In this document: positions 1 through 8,401 of the stretch, piece by piece
How the letters are laid out: every line of letters starts with the position of its first letter
Numbering within the stretch: the first letter of the stretch is position 1
Assembly (NCBI GenBank): GCA_021464525.1
Contig: JADRCO010000576.1
Location: 1 to 30,413, forward strand
DNA: 30,413 nucleotides
Direction of reading: 5' to 3'
DNA from: Rhizophagus sp. LPA8_4_AMF
Taxonomy: Eukaryota > Glomeromycota > Glomeromycetes > Glomerales > Glomeraceae
Program-made: the position numbers and the translations under genes
Notes under the pieces: generated by a model
Told to the model about the DNA's origin: nothing
Seen by the model: the letters and a program-made list of their open reading frames with translations, nothing else
Database searches by the model: none

Positions 1-325
1 TAATATAATATACATATAATTCCCAAAATGGACTTTTGATACAAAGTCTAATTTTAGTTAGACTTTTTTCTTATTTAATAGGGGCATTCCATATTCAGAA
101 ATCAGTTTAGACTATCTATCAACTTCGGATAGATATCAACAAAAAAAATTTCAGTTCATAATATAATATACATATAATTCCCAAAATGGACTTTTGATAC
201 AAAGTCTAATTTTGGTTAGATTTTTTTTCTTATTTAATAGGTTCAGACTTTCTATCAACTTCGGATCGGATTTTTTTGTCCAAAGCCGAGATACTGTACC
301 TACAAAAAAAAATTTCAGTTCGTCA
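1..325. repeat. Two tandem copies of a ~158-bp AT-rich unit
   Basis: The segment starting at base 1 recurs from base 159. Both copies share a run that begins TAATATAATATACATATAAT, continues through an ATGGACTTTTGATACAAAGTC block and ends with an A-run plus TTTCAGTTC. The second copy carries about 30 extra bases near 262-300. The duplication is seen directly; its origin is unknown. The left copy is cut by the window edge, so more copies may lie outside. Confidence 0.8.
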
Positions 326-522
326 AAGGCCATCAGGAAGTCACGGGAAAAATGTACATTACGATATTTATTCTTTTTAATGTACATGCAATATTTATTG
401 ACAATAAACATCATCTGCTCAACATCTAGTAATATGCATTCGCTGTACATGTTGAGTGATGTATAATTATATCCGGTATCCCATAGGATCATGATGCCAA
501 TATTTTTGCTCATATCCGGCAT
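151..522 (-). CDS. Doubtful small ORF, 123 aa, unrecognised
   Basis: An ATG-initiated frame of 123 codons on the minus strand that I do not recognise. It is rich in Asn, Lys, Ile and Tyr, as expected for AT-rich sequence, and has two Cys but no clear motif, signal peptide or repeat. Its 3' part lies inside the duplicated 158-bp unit, so the reading frame could be a by-product of the repeat. No splice sites or conserved domain support it. It could be a scrap of a transposon ORF. Reported only because it is the longest open frame in the first 5 kb. Confidence 0.15.
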   Translation of the reverse strand: MPDMSKNIGIMILWDTGYNYTSLNMYSECILLDVEQMMFIVNKYCMYIKKNKYRNVHFSRDFLMAFDELKFFFVGTVSRLWTKKSDPKLIESLNLLNKKKNLTKIRLCIKSPFWELYVYYIMN

Positions 523-525
523 GTT

Positions 526-1029
526 ACGTCATTTATTGCCGGATATCATTTATTGCCGATATATAGTCACAGTTTTACTTTATATCCACCTTAATAAAAT
601 ATTATTTACGTTAAAAAAGAGCAAATATTGGAATCAAATATTTTCCAAATTTGCTTTAACATTGATGTAGTATCCAATTTATCATGATCAGTAAGGCTAC
701 CAGGGATATAACCGTTATTAGGCACGTCGTTATTCAATATTACGGTGGGATATTGAATACTCCGTGCATATAATACTAACTGAAATACAAAAAACTATAA
801 TATCAAAGCATATAATTGTTAAACTTGGCCATATTTATTGATAGAGGTCCGAATCAGTCAAATTTTTTGCCAATCGATTAATCAATTGTATCGGATCACT
901 CGGATGATCCGATTAATCGAGGTTAGGGTAATACACGTTACATTACTTTATTATTAAAGAGCGTTATTTTATTTTATTTAATAATAATTAATATAATTTA
1001 TTAAGAATAAAAGAAAAAATAGTAAGTTT
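526..1029. other. Intergenic, small inverted repeats only
   Basis: No gene seen. The stretch holds a short doubled CATTTATTGCCG(GA)TAT motif near 530-560 and two small inverted repeats: ATTCAATAT/ATATTGAAT around 732-757 and TCGGATCA/TGATCCGA at 891-912, the latter flanked by GATTAATC-type sequence. These are compatible with ends of decayed mobile elements, but no target duplication could be defined. Confidence 0.5.
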
Positions 1030-1102
1030 CAGCTGTTTCGCAATGAAGCTTACTATTTCCGAATCAAACATTCCTAATCGATCACTTGACCTACAAAAAA
1101 TG

Positions 1103-2757
1103 GAAACGTTAGCAAAACGTTTCATTACAAAAGTAAAAAAAAAAATATTAGTTAAAAATGCTCACCAAAATCCCTTAAAAATAACGTACTGTTAGAAATT
1201 AGTTTCGAAGTTGCGAAACTCTCCCTAACGCATCCAGATTCACCTAAAAAAAAGAAAACGAAACGTCAATAAAATGTTTCATTAAAAAACGCATTAATAA
1301 AAAAAAATCGATCAAAACCCACTCCTAAAGAGACCAAAGACCAACTGCCTAAAGAAAAGAAAAAATCAAAACGTTAATAAGCGTTTTGTTAAAAAAAGAA
1401 AAATTTGAAAAAAACTCCACTAACCAATTCCCGCGCGTCCGAATACCTGAAGAATTAAGCAGTAAGAAAACAAATATTAAAAACGGTCATTAATATAAAA
1501 AAAAAACTAGCTGGAGTGTCAGCCCTTCTCTTACCTCAATTCCAACAATCCGGCCATATTTTTCGTTCGGCAATCCTATAAAAAAGAAAATAAATTTATT
1601 AAAAAAAAATTATGAAACCCCTTTTCCCTGACCTTCCTGACCTTCCTTTACCTCAATTCTAAAAGTCTGGTAATGTTTTTCGTCCGACAAAAAAGAAAAA
1701 ATAGATTAGTTTAATTTATTAAAAAAAACCAACAAAAAACCTTTTTCCCGACCTTCCCTTACCTCCATTTCAAAAAGTCCGGTCATGTTTTTCTTCCGGC
1801 AACCTTAAAAAAATAAATTAAATTAAAAAAAAATTAAAAAACAACGAAAAAAACCCTTTCCCTCGGTCCCCTTACTTCAATTTCAGAAATCAGCCGCTCA
1901 AAAGATCGCCTAAAAAAGGAAAAAAAAATATTCGAAACGTTAGGAACGTTTCGTTGAAAACTTTTCATTTTTCAATAAAGTACGAGAGAAGAGGGAAAAA
2001 CGAAGGAGGAGGAAAGAGAAAGAACAGGAGAAAAGATCGATTATATGATAATCGATCATTAATTTGCCGTGATAATATCACGTGCTCTAATCCGGATATT
2101 CGGCCTCAATTAGTAATGATCTACGATTATATAATTATATTCTGAAAGCCTTTCACCGATTGGAAAAATAACATGTGATATTTTAATAATGTTTGATGGA
2201 AAAAAAGCTTTAATTTAAACTTTTTTTTTTACGGACATTTATCTTTTTGTAGGATCTTATTCGACTTTGATTTAGCTTGGATAAAGGTAAATATATAATT
2301 TTAATATTTTTTTTTAAAAAAAAATTTATTAATGACGTTTTTATTTTTTGTAGGTCTGCCAGTTTCCTTTCAGTAATAAGTAGGTAAGTTTTGTACGAAT
2401 TTTTTTTTTTTAAAAAAAAAAATTATGTAACGAAACGTTATTAACGCTTCGTTTTTTATTTTGTAGGTTCCTTTGGCTTGGGCTTTTTTTAAACTGAAAT
2501 TGACTTTATAGAAACGTTTTACTAACGTTTCTTTTTTTTGTAGGAATTGCCGGCTAGAAAGAACCGGACTTTAAGGTAAGAAAGATTTGGAACTTTCTTT
2601 TTTGTTTTTTTTTTAATTAAGAAACGTTTTAACGTTTCTTTTCATTACTTTTTTTTGTAGGTCACCGGCTTGCCGGGCTTGGACACGAAACTGGACTTTA
2701 TAAGGTAGAAATGGGATTTTTTTTGTATTTTTAATTTAAGAAACGAACTAACGTTTC
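1103..2757. repeat. Eight dispersed GAAACGTT-n-AACGTTTC hairpins
   Basis: Short inverted repeats with the same arms sit between the exon-like blocks of both arrays: 1103-1123, 1260-1280 (imperfect), 1367-1388, 1933-1953, 2431-2451, 2511-2531, 2621-2638 and 2740-2757. Loops are 2-7 nt. The four on the right lie just upstream of the T-tract and AG of the following block. The copy at 1933-1953 lies near the centre between the two arrays. I did not find the motif elsewhere in the window. Confidence 0.75.
1425..1909 (-). ncRNA. Leftward array of micro-exon-like blocks
   Basis: Read on the minus strand, this stretch has a series of short, relatively GC-rich blocks each bounded by pyrimidine tract-AG on the left and GT on the right: 1909-1876 (34 nt), 1803-1763 (41 nt), 1690-1652 (39 nt, 3' splice site degenerate), 1575-1535 (41 nt) and 1446-1425 (22 nt). 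Three of them are copies of one unit with the core TTGCCGG..AGAAA..CCGGA and a GAG|GTAA donor. Spacers are 70-90 nt of nearly pure A/T. Similar but less clear acceptors continue to about 1090. I read no continuous protein, so a spliced long non-coding RNA, or a decayed gene, fits best. An alternative is that the units are subterminal repeats of a transposon. Transcription is inferred only from splice-like signals. Confidence 0.35.
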
Positions 2758-4140
2758 TTTTCATTATTTTTTTTGTAGGGCGCCGGCTTGGTCACAAAAC
2801 CAGTTTAAGGAGGTTCGAAATTTTTTTTAAAAATTTGTTTCTTTTTTCTTTTTTAATTTGATTTATTTTTTTTTTTGTAGATATCGGTTGATTCGGATCT
2901 TGGATCTGGTAAGTATCGAAGTAAAACTTATTTCTTTTAAATTTTTTTTTGATTTTTTTTAAATTTGACTTTTTTTTGTAGGTATCGGTTCCTTTGACTT
3001 TGGTTAACTTCTCAGACTTCAGTTGGATTTCTCAATGTTGGGGTAGGTCGGCGTCTTTGAATGAATTGGTAAATTTTGAAATTTTCGAAACTTTTTAAAT
3101 TTTTACTTTTGTTTTTTTATTTTTTTTATTTTTATTTTTTTTATTTTTTTTGCAGGCATCGAATTTTCCGAATTCTGGACGATATAACCGGTAAGTTTCG
3201 AAAGAAAAATTTCAAAACTTTTTAAATTTTATTAATTTTTCTTTTCTTTTTTTGCAGGTACGAGCTTCCCAGATCCTGAACGAATATTATCAGTAAGTTT
3301 TGAAAGTTTTAGTTTACTTTCGAAACTTCTTAAAAACTTTTTTTTGTTTTGTTTTGAAGGAAACTAATCATTTCTTCTTTTGTCTATTTTGTAGGAATTG
3401 CCTTCGAGTTTTGAGTCGGCTTTCTCAGGTGAGTTTCGAAGTTTCTCTTCGAAATTTTTTTTAAAATTTTTTTTTTTAAATTAATTTTTTTTTTATTAAT
3501 ACTTTTTTTTATCTTTTTATTGTAGGTTATACTTATAATTAGACGTTATAAGGAAAGGACCATCTATAATGGGATCAGCGAAGCATTCGGACCGCGTGTC
3601 GACTACAAGGCACAGGAGCACGTGACGACTAGGACAAACGTGAAACTATCGTATTGCGACGATGTTTATATCGGCGTTTCTTCCGTTTGGTGATGTTGCG
3701 AGACCTTTCCCACTCGCGAAGCGAGAAGTTATGTCGGGACCATATATCTTGATACAATTGTTGTTGTATGGACATAAAAAAGTCAAAGATAACCTGTCGC
3801 GTGGCTGAATGTTAGGATTGAATTACATCTACTAGCTCTTGTGGGACCAGTTGATGGAGAATCAATATATGTCGTGCGTATTGTCATTGACGTTGGTAGG
3901 AATGAATTTGAGGAGATTTTTAAAGAAACTGTTTATTAACGTTTTGAATGAGTGATACTACCGGAAATGAAAACGGTAAATTTTGCAACGCCCATTACGA
4001 AACTTGTTTTTATTTTTTTTTATTTTTAATAGAAACATTTAGCTAATATTTTTGGATTAATTAGATTAGTATAGATTAGTATAGATTTAGTAGACTTTAG
4101 TATAGATTGTTATAATGTAATTTAATAAAATAATTGGTTA
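2253..4140 (+). ncRNA. Rightward array of ~11 micro-exons plus a terminal exon
   Basis: Short blocks bounded by T-rich TGTAG or TGCAG and GTAAG-like donors occur at 2253-2286, 2354-2383, 2467-?, 2544-2575, 2661-2704, 2779-2812, 2881-2908, 2982-3068, 3156-3190, 3258-3292 and 3395-3428, followed by a last acceptor at 3524-3525. Most blocks are 28-44 nt and the spacers are about 65-90 nt. The block at 2467 lacks a clear donor. The final exon starts at 3526 and may end after a cluster of AATAAA-like signals near 4125-4140; another TTGTAG acceptor lies at 4330. No single frame is open throughout: one runs about 67 codons from the sixth to the tenth block and another opens into the last exon for 56 codons. 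A spliced non-coding RNA or a decayed protein gene are both possible. The unit at 2544 (TTGCCGG, AGAAA, CCGGACTTT) matches the units of the leftward array. Confidence 0.4.
3662..3808 (+). CDS. Possible small ORF in the terminal exon, 48 aa
   Basis: An ATG frame of 48 codons in a locally GC-richer stretch of the rightward transcript's last exon. It contains an AFLPFGDV segment that faintly recalls an RNA-recognition-motif beta-strand/turn, but the resemblance is weak. A second frame of about 50 codons without ATG follows at 3788-3939 and ends in EEIFKETVY and a stop. The two could be pieces of one frameshifted old coding exon. No function is claimed. Confidence 0.15.
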   Translation: MFISAFLPFGDVARPFPLAKREVMSGPYILIQLLLYGHKKVKDNLSRG

Positions 4141-4535
4141 TTCAATAACATTTAATATTGACATATTAGCATAATGATGTTAAATAATAATGCACGTTGA
4201 TGAACATTGAATGGTTGTTAGCATTAATTTATGATGTACATCAAGTGGTCAATGTACATTAGATAAGCATTGTTTCCATGACTTCCTGATGATAAGAGGC
4301 GTATAAATATGTAATTTTCTTTTTTTTGTAGGTTTCGGATCTCGTTAGTTTTTAAATAAATAAATAAATAAAATAAATATATAATAATATACGTATAAAT
4401 AAATAAACAATAATAATAAATATCATCTGCGCCAAAAACTGGTCACAAATCGCATTTAGGGTAAAATCAAAAATATAAAAAATTTGCCCAGTAGCGCTTC
4501 ATTTAACTAGATAATTGGTATTTTAATGTTTCGGG
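4141..4535. other. Intergenic, AT-rich
   Basis: No gene seen. It contains A/T homopolymers, an (AAAT)n stretch around 4355-4400 and one isolated TTTTTTGTAG followed by GTTTCGGATC at 4331, which resembles the acceptor-plus-block pattern of the array to the left and could be an alternative last exon. Confidence 0.4.
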
Positions 4536-4671
4536 TCAACGGGTTAATCAGGTCGGGTCAAAACTGTAACCTGACCTGATACTGAGTCATAAATTTGATA
4601 ACCTGACCTGAACATTTCAGGTCAACCTGACGGGTCACCTGAATTGACCTGTACCTGTGCGGAGCTCTAAT
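4536..4671 (-). mobile_element. Terminal fragment of a hAT-like DNA element
   Basis: On the minus strand the sequence begins TAGAGCTCCGCACAGGT and continues with at least six copies of a GGTCAGGT/ACCTGACC-type motif in both orientations. A TAGNG start followed by clustered short subterminal repeats is characteristic of hAT transposon ends. The other end and an 8-bp target duplication were not found, so only one terminus may remain. Confidence 0.35.
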
Positions 4672-5076
4672 AATAATGCTTTATTAGATATATAACATTC
4701 AGGTTTAGAAGTATGCTTTCTTACACATGAAAAACATACTGCTTTTTTATTTGCTCTAGGGTTATGATCTGGTTCACATAAAAAAAAATTCACAAAAATT
4801 GTGCTTTTCTTTGCCCATTTTAATTCCTACACTATCAACTTGTATATACTGAAATACAAAATATGCTTTAAAAAACTGAAAATGCGAAGTGCAAAAAAAG
4901 AGATCGATAAATCTTTAGATTCAACAAACAAATAATAAATTTGTGTCGTATACGGCATATCTCCTGAATTTTCTGACTCCTGAATGGCATTATTAACATT
5001 AATAGGACTTCCCAAATTTAAATAGACATTGCGTGATTATCAAGCTATTTTTGGATATTATCAATATGCTTTTGTA
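4672..5076. other. Intergenic, nothing recognised
   Basis: AT-rich sequence without a supported gene. The two ~60-codon minus-strand frames here overlap the palindromic element to the right or have no recognisable features, and I do not consider them genes. Confidence 0.4.
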
Positions 5077-5180
5077 TGGCCCGCCGTAAGCACAAAAAGC
5101 ATATACAAAAGTTATCATTTGAATATACAAAAATTCAAATGATAACTTTTGTATATACTTTTTGTGCCTATGGCGGGCCA
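5077..5180. mobile_element. 104-bp palindromic MITE with TA target duplication
   Basis: A nearly perfect hairpin. The left arm starts TGGCCCGCC and passes through GCACAAAAAG and a 23-base block ending in TTTGAAT. The right arm is its complement, ending GGCGGGCCA. The loop is about 8 nt. It is bordered by TA on both sides (5075-5076 and 5181-5182), as expected for Tc1/mariner-type insertion. It has no coding capacity, so it is classed as a foldback MITE. Confidence 0.75.
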
Positions 5181-5192
5181 TAGTAATATAAT

Positions 5193-5360
5193 CCCTGTAA
5201 AAAAAGTCGATCTGTTTTTATATTCCATCTTATTTCCGTAAAAGGCTCATATTTCCGGAATTAATATATATCACGGAATTATCAAATTATTTACATTTTC
5301 CGTGAATGGATCCGTGAAAGGTAAGTTTTTATAGAAATAACGGATAAAATTTTTTATAGG
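5193..5360. mobile_element. MITE, CCTGTAAAAA family, copy 1
   Basis: It starts TCCCTGTAAAAA and ends TTTTTATAGGGA. Inside are the blocks ATTCCAT-TTATTTCCGTAAA, a CACGGAAT and ACGGATAAAATTTTT. The same order of blocks occurs at 12145-12309, which shows this is a dispersed family and not a chance palindrome. No transposase is encoded. Confidence 0.6.
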
Positions 5361-5445
5361 GAATATATTATGTACCACTGCGGTAAATATAAAATATTAA
5401 ATTTATTTAGAGAATATTGATATAGTACATTTATTAATAAGAAAA

Positions 5446-7178
5446 TCAATTTCTTGGTTTAATTTCGACTAATAATTCAACACAAGAAACTAAAATACCA
5501 GTACAATTAGTTTTAATAGGAGAATTCATATCTACTAAATTAATTTCATATTTTCTAAACAATAAAGCCATCAAACAAACTAATTCAATCATTGCTAACT
5601 TTCTTCCTGGGCATAATCTTAATCCTCCACCAAACATGATAAAAGAATTTTTCTTTGGTTCAAAATTTTCATCCATCCATCTATCAGGGTTAAATTTATT
5701 AGGTTTCTCCCAATAATCATCTTTATTATGAATAACTTGAATGTTAACTACAAACAATGTGTCAGCTGGCCATTGATATCCTGCTATTTCACTAGGTTTA
5801 TCAATATATCTTGAATTCAAGTGCACAATTGGGAGAATGCGAGCTGTTTCTTTTAAAATCGCTTCACAGTATTTTAAACTATAAAAATCATCTTTATTAA
5901 TTGGTCGCATTTTATCACCTTGGAATATACTATCAATTTCTTCTAACATTTTCTTTTTCACATTTGGATAATGTGCAATATAATAAATAATGAATGAAAG
6001 CATATTTGCAGACTATATATTTGAAATAAAAAAAAAGGAATTGTTAATATAATTACAAGCTAAAGCATATTGCATTTATGTTAAAATTTTAGGTTGTAAA
6101 TAAGACATAAAATTCTCTAAAAACTTACTTTGTAAGTTCCATTAGAAATTCCATCGAATAAATTGACGCGAATTTCACTATCAGTCATTGATCTATTGGC
6201 TTCACCAGTTTCAATATAATTACCATCACGAAATGTATTTTTGATAATCATCGATGTTAACATATCATGAGGTAAGGGTTCATCCAATGGTGTATCTTCA
6301 ATTTGTTGTCTACGTCTCTTAATAATTTCATCCAGTTTTTGATTGTTAAGCACCATGTTTTGAAGTAAATTATCTGCTATATTTTTAAAAATCGGAACAT
6401 AACGTCGTAAAAAAGGAGGAATTATGAAAAAGTAGCAATATTCCGTATGAAATTTACGAATTGCTTGAAATAATTTCTCGGAATCTTCGACTCTCGCTAA
6501 TTGATGACCAGATTTTTCATCCCTAAAAGTATCAAAATAAGTTGCCATTGAATAAGATCTTTCCCCAGTTAATAATTTAATATTCATATCATTTTTATAA
6601 TGATTAAACCAATTAATAAAATCCAATTTATTTTTATTTTCTTTAATAATTTCTTCTCTAAAAAATAACTTATCCCAATAACTTTCTAATTCATTGAAAA
6701 ATTCGTTTGTCTTATCAATAACTTCATTAGTAAATTTCGGTGACAAAATAGCCTGATTAAAAAAATGACGATTAAATATCCAAGTCTTAAAATTATTATT
6801 GTACGTTATTCCTTTTCCTTCAATTCCCAATTCTTTTAATCCTTTGTAATTTGGAAATCTCATCCCATGCGTACTTGTTGATAAAAAATGTCCAATATAT
6901 TCTGCTCGACATAAAACTATAGAACGTATAACATTATTAGTTTCATATATGTCACCATATTTCTCGTAACAATATTTATAAAACATTGTGGTATCTCCTT
7001 TAAACCAAATAATATAAGGAAGAGTACCAATGAATGGGAATGGGAATGGGCCAGGTAAAGGATTAATACGAGTAAAATATTTGTAATAATAATATACCAC
7101 ATATATTATTAATAATGTACTTAAAAATGATAAAATAAAATTATTAATTTCAAAATTCTCAAGTAATTTAAAATTCAT
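5446..7178 (-). CDS. Cytochrome P450 monooxygenase (copy A, intact)
   Basis: Two exons, 7178-6129 and 6012-5446, joined by a 116-nt phase-0 GT-AG intron, give 538 aa. Residues about 14-36 are a hydrophobic N-terminal anchor, followed by the proline-rich hinge (PLPGPFPFP), typical of ER-bound microsomal P450s with the catalytic domain facing the cytosol. The second exon has the K-helix ExxR (KETAR), the PERF-like FNPDRW and the heme loop FGGGLRLCPGRKLA with the Cys ligand, so heme binding is expected. Length is in the usual 490-540 aa range. The I-helix oxygen-activation motif is odd: the join reads NGTYKSA in place of (A/G)Gx(D/E)T(T/S). The substrate cannot be told from sequence, and I cannot assign a CYP family. 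The start is the first Met before the membrane anchor. A conserved block with the gene at 10138 lies just upstream. Confidence 0.9.
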
Positions 7179-7245
7179 CTTATCGTTTCTCTTTTCTTTT
7201 TTTTTTTGTTGCTGAACAGCTACTATTTAAGCTCCTTTAACTTAA
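7179..7245 (-). promoter_or_regulatory. Conserved 5' flank of P450 copy A
   Basis: Directly upstream of the start codon a pyrimidine-rich leader (TTTCTCTTTTC on the genome plus strand) is followed by TTGCTGAACAGCTAC and AAGCTCCTTTAACTT. The same order is present upstream of copy B (10139-10227), apart from a 5-bp and a ~20-bp indel. Conservation between diverged flanks suggests a leader or core-promoter element, but no TATA box or start site can be fixed. Confidence 0.4.
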
Positions 7246-7270
7246 TTTTTTTCGGGATTATATATATATA

Positions 7271-7623
7271 GAGTATTACTAATCTTAACCAGGGGGATAA
7301 TTCCCCCCCCCCTAAAAATTAAAAAAATTACTTTTTATGAAATATATAAAATAAATATAATTGCACAAAATTTGGCAATTCTTGGTTTTAAAAAAATTTA
7401 TTATCATGAAAAATACAATAATATAACTATAAAAACCAAAATTTTGTAGTTTCCTCAAAAACCATCTGAACAAACTACCTTTTTAATTTAATAAAACCTT
7501 TTCTTTTCATAAATTTACATATAATCTTATTCTTAAATTACTATCTAAGTCAATATTTTAGTTAAAAATTGAAATAACAGGAGAGAGGAGGAAAATTCCT
7601 CCCGGTTAAGTTTAGTAATTCTC
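7271..7623. mobile_element. 353-bp Mutator-like MITE
   Basis: Terminal inverted repeats of about 35 bp: the left end reads GAGTATTACTAATCTTAACC, the right end is the complement of GAGAATTACTAAACTTAACC. Both ends continue into a G/C-rich block (GGGGG.. / CCTCCCGG). It is flanked by ATATATATA on both sides (7262-7270 and 7624-7632), a 9-bp duplication as made by Mutator-like elements, although the AT-rich site makes its length uncertain. The duplicate locus upstream of copy B lacks the element. No coding sequence lies inside. Confidence 0.65.
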
Positions 7624-7632
7624 ATATATATA

Positions 7633-8401
7633 GTATATATTATATATTATTGTAATTTGTAATTTGAGTACTGTATATGCCCCAGTAAAAAGTTCTTGTA
7701 CCAAATGTAGGTCAATTATGAAATGAACCCCTTCGGTATAAAATTTGGCCATATTTATTTTAAATTTATTCCAATTATGGTCCAATTTTTCGTACCAAAC
7801 GGGCTCATGTATAAATTAAATACAAACCTAATATAAATTCAGTTACTATTTACTAGGATGAGCATAAATTTGATTCAAAAATATGTGATCATCACTTACA
7901 CAATGGGTGAACTAAATGTATTTCGTCCCTCTAATTAACAGTTAATGTTAATCGTCTCTTAACTACATGTGGTAAATTTATTAAATGGGATTTTTTCTTT
8001 AATTGATTGACAGATTGGTTGCGGTCTCGGTCTGATTTCTCGAATGCCATTTTCCTGAAGTTAATTTTCCGAGTGGCCATTTCCCGGCATTGTTTTGAAC
8101 GATATTCCGCAGCTTCTTGACAGGTTCAGCTGTATCATATCCAGTTTGTCAATTAATGTGGTTGGTTATGTTCGTCTTTTTACATATATTTTCAACAAAC
8201 AAATTTAATTTTAAATAATATAATTACTTGTAAGCGTTGTTTAATTAATCACAAAACCTAATCCCGTAAAAATATCCACGCAATCATAATGCATCCTAAC
8301 TTTATATATTTCAGTATAAAAAAAATTATGTAATACAATACGTGCCGCTGCGGTATATAATTTATTTGGAGATTGATATAGTACATTTATTAATAAGAAG
8401 G
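7633..8401. other. 5' flank of P450 A / 3' flank of P450 B
   Basis: No gene seen. 7680-7815 is present only in unit A and contains two direct GTACCAAA motifs about 110 bp apart, possibly another small insertion. 7860-8330 aligns with 10340-10890 upstream of copy B, with shared blocks such as CATTTTCCTGAAG, GGCCATTTCCCG and GTCAATTAATGTGGTTGG. The retained blocks may be far-upstream control sequence or simply duplicate flank. Confidence 0.5.

Noticed and set aside
194-466. 90-codon plus-strand frame
   Set aside because: Runs through the tandem repeat opposite another weak frame, has no recognisable feature and reads as low-complexity Phe/Leu.
1954-2145. 63-codon plus-strand frame between the two arrays
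   Set aside because: Lys/Arg-rich by composition, no motif, and placed where a shared promoter would be expected.
2253-3540. Continuous protein encoded by the micro-exon array
   Set aside because: All three frames were followed across the joins; each meets a stop within a few blocks, so no full-length product can be supported without different boundaries.
4827-5181. Two ~60-codon minus-strand frames
   Set aside because: One is inside the palindromic MITE and the other has no supporting feature.
6917-7102. 61-codon frame within P450 copy A
   Set aside because: Shadow of the P450 N-terminal exon in another frame.
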